Assembly (NCBI GenBank): GCA_049511415.1
Contig: JBEKYC010000017.1
Coordinates: 37,950-101,949 of the forward strand
Reading direction: 5' to 3'
Source of the DNA: Bog-159 sp049511415
Lineage (GTDB): Bacteria > Acidobacteriota > Terriglobia > Bryobacterales > Bryobacteraceae
Length of the DNA: 64,000 nt
The notes beneath the pieces are model-generated. The model saw only the letters and a program-made list of their open reading frames with translations, was not told the origin of the DNA and ran no database searches. Below are positions 58,481-64,000 of this stretch, one piece after another. How positions within the stretch are numbered: position 1 is the first letter of the stretch; every line of letters begins with the position of its first letter. Both the position numbers and the translations under genes were made by a program.

Positions 58481-59131
58481 ATGAACCCGTTAACTTGCAT
58501 CAAATCAGTGATTATTTGCGACACCGAGCCCATCGCCATCGAAGGCATGCGGGCAGTGCTCGGCCAGTGCCCGGACCTCCGCCTGGTGGCGGCCGAGACG
58601 TCGCTGTTAGGCGGCATGGAGATGGTCAGGCAGCACGCTCCGGCGATCATGTTGCTGGATAAGGCGTTCGGCATCCATGCCATTATGGATTGCCTCAAAC
58701 GCCTGCGCGCCAGCGGCCGTACGGTGGCCGCCATCGTGTGGGGTGCGCACTTGAGCGAGGCGGAAGCGCTGCGTATTCTGCAAGCTGGGGCATTGGGTGT
58801 GGTGCGCAAGACAGCGTCGATCCAATCTTTGATGGAATGCCTGCGGGTAGTGGCAGCGGGAAATACCTGGATGGAGGAGAGCGTGCTCCAGGAACCGGAG
58901 CCGACGGCCCGCGGCACGCGTTCGAACCTCACATCACGCGAACTGCAGGTAGTGGATCTGGTGGAGCAGGGGCTCAAGAACCGGGATATCGCGGCGCAGC
59001 TTGGGATTCGCCCGGGAACCGTGAAAATTCACCTTAAGCATATCTTTGAAAAGACCGGGATCCGGGGCCGGTACGGCCTGGCCTTATCGGGGCTGAGGGA
59101 AAAGGGCCTGCTTTCCATGCCGGTGGCGTAG
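58481..59131 (+). CDS. LuxR/NarL-family response regulator
   Basis: 216 residues. Receiver (about 7-125) with only Asp14 of the acidic pair visible (IICDTEP), phosphorylation-type Asp60 in IMLLDKAFG and lysine in VVRKTAS; then a LuxR helix-turn-helix (NLTSRELQVVDLVEQGLKNRDIAAQLGIRPGTVKIHLKHIFEKTGIRGRYGLAL, about 149-202). It would bind DNA after phosphorylation or other activation. The next acidic residue of the receiver is atypical (DTEP instead of DD/DDH), so phosphorylation may be weak. No kinase lies next to it; the large orphan hybrid kinase is far away. Confidence 0.92.
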   Translation: MNPLTCIKSVIICDTEPIAIEGMRAVLGQCPDLRLVAAETSLLGGMEMVRQHAPAIMLLDKAFGIHAIMDCLKRLRASGRTVAAIVWGAHLSEAEALRILQAGALGVVRKTASIQSLMECLRVVAAGNTWMEESVLQEPEPTARGTRSNLTSRELQVVDLVEQGLKNRDIAAQLGIRPGTVKIHLKHIFEKTGIRGRYGLALSGLREKGLLSMPVA

Positions 59132-59300
59132 GAACACCCCAGCCTTCCCGCCTCCTGCTTGCCTGCCTCACCCGAATTTTCGTCACTTTTAGTGGCGCCT
59201 TTGTGCTCGTTTCTCCGCTTAGATAATTAGGACGCGTATGGCGACTGTTTAATGGCGCTTTGTTAAACTGTGCCATCAACCGTTTCAAGGAGGCGCGCGC

Positions 59301-60104
59301 ATGTGGGAACCGTTGATTCCGAAAGAAGTAAGCGATTGGATGGACCTTCGGGGATGGGGCCCCCACCATCAACTCTGGCACTTCGAACGGTGGTGGGATC
59401 TGAATCCGTCCGTGCGGGGCTATGTGCTGCGGCACGGCGGTCAGAAGGCCAACCGGCAGGAGGGCGAACCGGGCAACGGCCTTGACTTCCTGGCTATGCA
59501 TCGCACGATGGTCCGGGCGCTGAAGCTCTACTTTCCACGGTTTCAGGCGCTCTGGCTGGGTTGGAACCAGGTTCCCACCGACCCAGATTATCCGGCTGAC
59601 TCTACCGATGTGATGCCTTTTAATAAGCAACCTCGTCAATTTGATGCGAACTACCTCAAAGCCCTGGAGCGGTTGCACCGGCGTCTGGAGGACTTCCAGA
59701 GTGACGACGACCTGGGCCTCTATATCGAGACGCTATTTCGCCGGACTCCCGGCCAGCCCTACCACCTCGGCGAGCCCGATAGCGGCATCCACAACTACCT
59801 CCATAACAGGTTCATGCTGGACCCGAGCAAGACTTGTGATCCCGACCAGGCTGTCTCGATGGGCTATTTCTTTGGAAACATCAAGAACCAGAGGTTCTGG
59901 CGATTGCACGGGTGGATCGATCGGGTCTGGACTCGGTTCAGAGAACTGAAACACCTGAGCGAGGACGATCCGGCTTATCAGGCCGCCTTAAAGGAACAGG
60001 CCATGCCTACCCAGGAGATGCCCGACATGTGCGCCGGCGGAAATTGGGGCAACATCGACCGGAGCCTGCTCGAAACTCTGTTGTTGCTACCGGAATCGTT
60101 CTGA
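59301..60104 (+). CDS. Tyrosinase-like (type-3 copper) protein
   Basis: 267 residues, AAGGAGG seven to eight bases before ATG. No signal peptide. Motifs matching tyrosinase/hemocyanin copper sites: a FLAMHRTMVRALKLYFPRFQALWLGWNQVP segment (compare FLPWHRxYL...YWDW, CuA) near residues 63-93, GIHNYLHNRF (H-x3-H, CuB) near 162-171, and NQRFWRLHGWIDRVWTRFRE (third CuB histidine, compare FWxxHxxID..W) near 196-215. The N-terminus adds HHQLWHFERWW. The spacing is compatible with a full binuclear site but the CuA histidine set is not certain. Oxidation of phenols is possible. It is not in an obvious operon; the following sigma factor starts 66 bases later. Confidence 0.7.
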   Translation: MWEPLIPKEVSDWMDLRGWGPHHQLWHFERWWDLNPSVRGYVLRHGGQKANRQEGEPGNGLDFLAMHRTMVRALKLYFPRFQALWLGWNQVPTDPDYPADSTDVMPFNKQPRQFDANYLKALERLHRRLEDFQSDDDLGLYIETLFRRTPGQPYHLGEPDSGIHNYLHNRFMLDPSKTCDPDQAVSMGYFFGNIKNQRFWRLHGWIDRVWTRFRELKHLSEDDPAYQAALKEQAMPTQEMPDMCAGGNWGNIDRSLLETLLLLPESF

Positions 60105-60170
60105 TGGCCGCGCCAAAAAGATCTCCGCGACTTTGCGCCTTCTGCGCTAGACTGGACGTTCACGCGCCGC

Positions 60171-60749
60171 ATGCCCAGTCCCCCGGATGTGCCCGACCAC
60201 GAAATCACCCGGTTGCTGGCGGAGTGCCGCGAAGGCAACAAGGACGCCGAAGCCAAGTTGCTTCCGCTGGTCTATCAGCAGCTTCGCGAGATGGCTCGCC
60301 ACCACATGCGCCGCGAAGGTCCCGGACACACGTTGCAGACCACCGCGCTCGTTCACGAGGCCTACCTGCGGCTGTTTGGCAAGGAGATCGACTGGCAGAA
60401 CCGGTCGCACTTTTTTGCGGTCGCCGCGCAGATGATGCGCCGCGTGCTGGTCGACCATGCCCGCGCTCGCACGGCGGCCAAGCGCGGCAGCGGCAAACGC
60501 GTGGATTTGGATGAGATTCCGCTGATCTCCGATGACCGGCTCGAAGATGTGCTGGCCCTTGACCAGGCTTTGGAGCGCTTGGCCGTAAAAGACCGGCGGC
60601 AGGCGCAGATGGTGGAGTTGCATCTGTTTGCGGGGCTGACTCTGCAAGAGACCGCGGACGTGCTGGGGGTAGCCAAGCGCACCATCCAGCGTGATTGGGA
60701 CTTCGCGCAAGCGTGGCTTTTCAATGAAATGCGATCCGTGCGGCCGTAG
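60171..60749 (+). CDS. ECF sigma factor, TIGR02999 (Sig-70_X6) type
   Basis: 192 residues. The pattern ITRLLAECREGNKDAEAKLLPLVYQQLREMARHHMRREGPGHTLQTTALVHEAYLRLFG, NRSHFFAVAAQMMRRVLVDHARARTAAKRG and LALDQALERLAVKDRRQAQMVELHLFAGLTLQETADVLGVAKRTIQRDWDFAQAWLFNEM is that of the acidobacterial/planctomycete ECF subgroup TIGR02999. These usually lie next to a Ser/Thr kinase and lack an anti-sigma factor; here the kinase gene starts 23 bases downstream. The kinase may regulate it by phosphorylation. Confidence 0.93.
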   Translation: MPSPPDVPDHEITRLLAECREGNKDAEAKLLPLVYQQLREMARHHMRREGPGHTLQTTALVHEAYLRLFGKEIDWQNRSHFFAVAAQMMRRVLVDHARARTAAKRGSGKRVDLDEIPLISDDRLEDVLALDQALERLAVKDRRQAQMVELHLFAGLTLQETADVLGVAKRTIQRDWDFAQAWLFNEMRSVRP

Positions 60750-60772
60750 CGGCTGCCAGCGTCGCAAGGTCA

Positions 60773-63277
60773 ATGCTGATGGTTGCCGATTGGGAGTCCG
60801 AGAAGGACATATTTTCGCGCGCGCTCGAACTAGATCCTGGACAGCGCCCAGGTTTCCTGGATGAAGTTTGTCTGCACGATTCCGAATTGCGCAGCCGCGT
60901 CGAAAGCCTGCTGGATTATCATCGCGACGGCCGCGATTTCTTTTCTGTGTTCGAGCGGGAGATGCTGGCGGTCGGGATGCCGCCGGTCTCGTTCGCCGGC
61001 GGAGACTTGGTGGCCGGCCGGTTTGAGGTCCGCCGATTCCTGGCCCGCGGCGGCGCTGGCGAAGTCTACGAAGCCTACGACCGGGAATTGGACGAGACCG
61101 TTGCGCTCAAAGTTCTGCGCGGCGGATGGGCCTCGGATAGCGCCATCGAGGGCTTTAAGACCGAAGTTCGGCTGGCGCGCCGTATCCAGAATCCGCATGT
61201 GTGCCGCGTGCATGATGTAGGCCGCACGGAGCGCGCGGATGGCTCCGTCGTCCTCTTCTTCAGCATGGAGATCCTGGAAGGCGAAACTCTTTCGGCATAT
61301 CTGAGCCGGAAGGGAGTGCTTGATCGGGCCGAGGCCCTGACCCTGCTGAAGCAAGTCGTGAACGGTCTGGAGGCAGCCCACGGGCTGGGGGTGCTGCATC
61401 GGGACCTGAAGAGCGGCAACATCATGTTGGTGGGGGAAGGCCATGGTAAGCTCCGGGCGGTCCTGACCGACTTCGGCCTAGCGGCTCCCCTGGGGAGCCA
61501 GAATTCTGGTCCATTGGCCGGGACCCCTGCCTACATGGCTCCGGAGCAGGTGGAGGGCCAGCCGCTCACCAGAGCCACCGATATCTATGCGCTGGGCGTG
61601 ATCCTCTACGAAATGCTGACGGCGCGCCTTCCCTTTGCCGGCGGCACGCCGATCGAACAGGCGCAGGCCCGGCTCTCTCAGCCGCCGATCGCGCCCCGAA
61701 CCATCAATCCGGCGATCCCGGCGCGCTGGGAGAAAGTGATTCTGAGGTGCCTGGCTCGCGATCCCGGCCGGCGGTTCGCGCGCGCTCCGGAGGTGCTGGC
61801 CGCTTTGCAGCCATCCCGCAAGCCCATCGCCGTCGCATTGGGCCTGGCGGCTCTGGGCGCGGCGGCGGGCCTGGCGATGTGGGGCACTTCTGCGCGGGTC
61901 GAGCCTATCCTGCGGGCCTCCGTGGTTGTGGTTCCTTTCGAGGTCGCAGGAGGAGTCGAACCTCGGCAAGGCGCCGCATTCAGTTCGGACCTGACGGCGG
62001 AACTGTCCGAAGTTCCGGGCGTACGCGTGGTAGCGCAGACTACCACTGGAACTTTCAAAAGGGGTTCGGGAGAATTGCGGAGGATTCGCCAGGATCTGAA
62101 GGCGGGTTCCGTCCTGTCCGGATCCATCGCGCCGGACAACGGCCAGCTTCAGATAAACGCCAGCCTGATGGATTCCGGTACAGGTTCCGTCTTGTGGTCT
62201 CATCGTTACGAAGCGGCTGCCGGGGACCTCCCGCGGGTGGAGCAGACTATTGCGTTAGCCAGTGTGCAGGCGCTGCAGGTTGAGATGGCGCCCGCGAGCG
62301 TGCGCGCCGTCGCGAAGCGCCACTCCCAGAATCCCGAAGCCTATCAGGCTTGCCTGCTCGGTGAATATTGCGTTGGGCTCCGCACTACACCTGGACTGAT
62401 CCAGGCGATCACGTATTTCAAGCGGGCCATCGAACTGGATCCCCGGTACGCGCTGGCGCAGGCGGGATTGGCGCGGGCCTATACCATAATCGCCACCCGC
62501 GGCGTGCAACCTGCGGCGGAAGCCTACCGGCTGTCCGAAGAGGCAGCGGACCGGGCCCTGGCAATCGATCCGGATCTGCCGGAGGCGCTGTTGGTGAAGG
62601 GATCCAATTCGCAGCGTGTTCTCTGGGACTGGGAAACTGCTGAGCGTTACCTCCGCCGGTGCACGCAACTGGCGCCCGGGCTGGGGGTCGCGCATCAATG
62701 GCTGGCCGGCTTGCTGTGCATCCGGGGCCGGCACGCCGAGGCGATCGCGGAAGGCGCGTTGGCCCGCGACTTGGATCCGCTCTCGCCTGCGGTGGCATCG
62801 TCTTACGCCATGCTCTTCTACCGCGCCCGCCGCTACCAGGAAGCCCGCGCCGAATTGGAATGGATCACCAAACGCGAGCCGGCGTTCGCTAACGCGCAGG
62901 TGCTTCTAGCCGAGGTCTACGACCAGATGGGGCGGCCGGGGGATGCGGCCGCTTTGGTGGAAAGGATTGCGGCGGCGGGGCCGGCTTCTTACGTACAGGC
63001 GGAGCTTGGTTACCATTATGCGCGCGCGAATCGCGGCGAGGAGGCGCGCCGGATCGCAACCGATCTCGAGACGCGTTATGCCCAAGGCGAGGCTCTGGCC
63101 TCTGAGGTCGCCACTGTTTATCTCGGTCTGCATGATCTTGATCAGGCCTGTACATGGCTGAACAAAGCGCTGCCGGCCCGCGAAGAGGATCTGACTGTTC
63201 TCAAGGTCGATCCCCTGTTTGATCCGCTGAAGGGCGGCGCCTGTTATAACGATTTACTCGAAACTTTGAGACTTTAG
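60773..63277 (+). CDS. Membrane Ser/Thr protein kinase with extracytoplasmic TolB-like and TPR regions
   Basis: 834 residues (an ATG at 60779 is an alternative). After an 80-residue N-terminal helical segment comes a Hanks-type kinase: FEVRRFLARGGAGEVYEAYDRELDETVALKVL (ATP lysine near residue 112), VLHRDLKSGNIML (catalytic loop near 209), LTDFGLAAPLG and GTPAYMAPEQVEG. A membrane span (IAVALGLAALGAAAGLAMW, about 345-363) leads to an extracytoplasmic domain (ASVVVVPFEVAGGVEPRQGAAFSSDLTAELSEV ... GSVLSGSIAP, TolB/FlgO-like) and TPR-like repeats (ELDPRYALAQAGLARAY, AEALAIDPDLPEALLV-type). Follows the sigma factor by 23 bases: probably one regulatory unit. Confidence 0.93.
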   Translation: MLMVADWESEKDIFSRALELDPGQRPGFLDEVCLHDSELRSRVESLLDYHRDGRDFFSVFEREMLAVGMPPVSFAGGDLVAGRFEVRRFLARGGAGEVYEAYDRELDETVALKVLRGGWASDSAIEGFKTEVRLARRIQNPHVCRVHDVGRTERADGSVVLFFSMEILEGETLSAYLSRKGVLDRAEALTLLKQVVNGLEAAHGLGVLHRDLKSGNIMLVGEGHGKLRAVLTDFGLAAPLGSQNSGPLAGTPAYMAPEQVEGQPLTRATDIYALGVILYEMLTARLPFAGGTPIEQAQARLSQPPIAPRTINPAIPARWEKVILRCLARDPGRRFARAPEVLAALQPSRKPIAVALGLAALGAAAGLAMWGTSARVEPILRASVVVVPFEVAGGVEPRQGAAFSSDLTAELSEVPGVRVVAQTTTGTFKRGSGELRRIRQDLKAGSVLSGSIAPDNGQLQINASLMDSGTGSVLWSHRYEAAAGDLPRVEQTIALASVQALQVEMAPASVRAVAKRHSQNPEAYQACLLGEYCVGLRTTPGLIQAITYFKRAIELDPRYALAQAGLARAYTIIATRGVQPAAEAYRLSEEAADRALAIDPDLPEALLVKGSNSQRVLWDWETAERYLRRCTQLAPGLGVAHQWLAGLLCIRGRHAEAIAEGALARDLDPLSPAVASSYAMLFYRARRYQEARAELEWITKREPAFANAQVLLAEVYDQMGRPGDAAALVERIAAAGPASYVQAELGYHYARANRGEEARRIATDLETRYAQGEALASEVATVYLGLHDLDQACTWLNKALPAREEDLTVLKVDPLFDPLKGGACYNDLLETLRL

Positions 63278-63321
63278 TTCGGCTTTTTATTCCCAACGCC
63301 ACTTGCATAGGAGAGTTCGAA

Positions 63322-63618
63322 ATGGCAAAGAAGCCACCAAAAAAGAAGACGAAGTCAGCGGACGCGGGCAACCAAACAGTTTCCGGCGATTTTAGCGAGA
63401 ATATCCTTGTCGGATATTCAAACTGCACGCTCTACATAACAGCCAACGTTACTCTGCCGCTTAACACGCAGGGGACAGTGAACGCCACCATACAGAATTA
63501 CAGTCCGAATGGGCTAAACGGTCTGTTGTTGACTGTTTGGAACAACGCCGGGAACCCGCCGACGCCCAATACCCACATAATTCACCTGGGCACGGATTCA
63601 ATCCGCCCCCCTAAGTGA
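63322..63618 (+). CDS. Small hypothetical protein between kinase and TPR genes
   Basis: 98 residues starting with a lysine-rich tail (MAKKPPKKKTKSADAGNQ), then a beta-rich Asn/Thr/Gly-rich core (SENILVGYSNCTLYITANVTLPLNTQGTVNATIQNYSPNGLNGLLLTVWNN). GGAGAG lies upstream. No family recognised and no signal peptide. Its stop overlaps the next gene's GTG by four bases (GTGA), so it is cotranslated with the TPR protein and probably works with it and the kinase. A substrate or secreted effector is possible; inference only. Confidence 0.75.
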   Translation: MAKKPPKKKTKSADAGNQTVSGDFSENILVGYSNCTLYITANVTLPLNTQGTVNATIQNYSPNGLNGLLLTVWNNAGNPPTPNTHIIHLGTDSIRPPK

Positions 63619-64000
63619 GCGTGCCAGACACATTGCAGGCCGCACTAGACCTGTTTCAGCAGGGCCAGTATCGCGAGAGCCGCCAGTTGTGCCGGCGGCT
63701 CTTGCGTAGTGGTCCGCAAGACCCGGAAATCTGGCAATTGGCGGCCGGCGCCAGCATCCAGTTAGGACAATACGAGCGCGCGGCCGGCGAATTGAAGTCT
63801 GCCATTTCTCTGGTTCCCAGGCAGGCCCGCTTTCGCGGAAGCCTCGCCAGCTTATATCTTGCGATGGGCGATCCGCTGCGTGCGTTGCGCTTGGCCGAGC
63901 AGGCCTGTCGCTTATCCCCTGGCGACGTACGGATGGCGGCTATCCTCGGCCGGGCATGCGTGGCGGCCGGCCGCTCCGGACGCGCTATCGAAGTACTGGA
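63615..64000 (+). CDS. TPR-repeat protein (partial, runs off the right edge)
   Basis: About 128 residues visible from GTG 63615 (overlapping the previous stop; GTG 63621 is an in-frame alternative). Three or four TPR-like helical pairs: LQAALDLFQQGQYRESRQLCRRLLRSGPQDPEIW, LAAGASIQLGQYERAAGELKSAISLVPRQARF, SLASLYLAMGDPLRALRLAEQACRLSP, ILGRACVAAGRSGRAIEVLE. No stop before the window ends. Being the last gene of the sigma/kinase/small-protein run, it may be the scaffold or effector. What follows the TPRs (often a CHAT or FAR domain in acidobacteria) cannot be seen. Confidence 0.85.
   Translation, partial: MSVPDTLQAALDLFQQGQYRESRQLCRRLLRSGPQDPEIWQLAAGASIQLGQYERAAGELKSAISLVPRQARFRGSLASLYLAMGDPLRALRLAEQACRLSPGDVRMAAILGRACVAAGRSGRAIEVL

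Overview
The window is a high-GC bacterial chromosome segment, almost certainly from an acidobacterium of the Solibacter/Bryobacter type. The markers are the TIGR03437 domain (the 'Solibacter uncharacterized C-terminal domain') in two divergent genes at 38787-47913, an ADOP-type duplicated orphan permease (52678-55239), a TIGR02999-like ECF sigma factor beside a Ser/Thr kinase with TPRs (60171-63277), BlaI/M56 signalling, and many secreted beta-propeller, FG-GAP and BACON proteins. I see no rRNA, tRNA, CRISPR array, transposase or phage gene.

Layout. 1-4274: a leftward, tightly packed seven-gene operon with four tandem paralogous membrane proteins, then two secreted proteins of one unknown family around a DUF6152-like protein. 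4629-7905: a flavin monooxygenase, a secreted propeller and a NIPSNAP-like protein. 7945-15369: an ECF sigma/anti-sigma pair flanked by direct repeats (a decayed fragment of the LigD-type polymerase gene on one side, the intact gene on the other), then a very large hybrid histidine kinase and a separate ATP-dependent DNA ligase on the opposite strand. 15388-20356: an overlapping operon of a BlaI-type repressor with its own operator-promoter, a chimeric M56 metallopeptidase sensor, a heptad-repeat membrane protein and a secreted alpha/beta hydrolase. 20353-22623: GMC oxidoreductase with a gluconate-dehydrogenase-subunit-3-like partner. 22790-29692: a run of exported enzymes (M13 peptidase, CE1-type esterase, ceramidase-like) and propellers.

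29994-38643: carbohydrate metabolism (glucose-dehydrogenase-like MDR enzyme overlapping a GH63-like glucosidase, an FG-GAP repeat protein, alpha-glucan phosphorylase). 38787-47913: a 2.3-thousand-residue Ig/BACON repeat protein divergent from a second TIGR03437-type protein. 47926-52673: an ECF sigma factor with a zinc-finger anti-sigma factor, a Gfo/Idh/MocA oxidoreductase, an amidase with a tiny AtzG/GatC-like partner, and a YihY-like membrane protein. 52678-58413: ADOP permease, BshA of bacillithiol synthesis, a GH88 hydrolase and a SET-domain protein. 58481-64000: a NarL-type response regulator, a tyrosinase-like protein, and an ECF sigma/STPK/small protein/TPR signalling run that leaves the window.

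The most unusual items are the four-paralogue membrane operon, the BlaI/chimeric M56/heptad-repeat operon with a 20-bp palindrome filling its promoter spacer, the duplication scar around the sigma/anti-sigma pair, and several apparently leaderless divergent promoters. All family assignments come from reading motifs by eye; no database search was possible.
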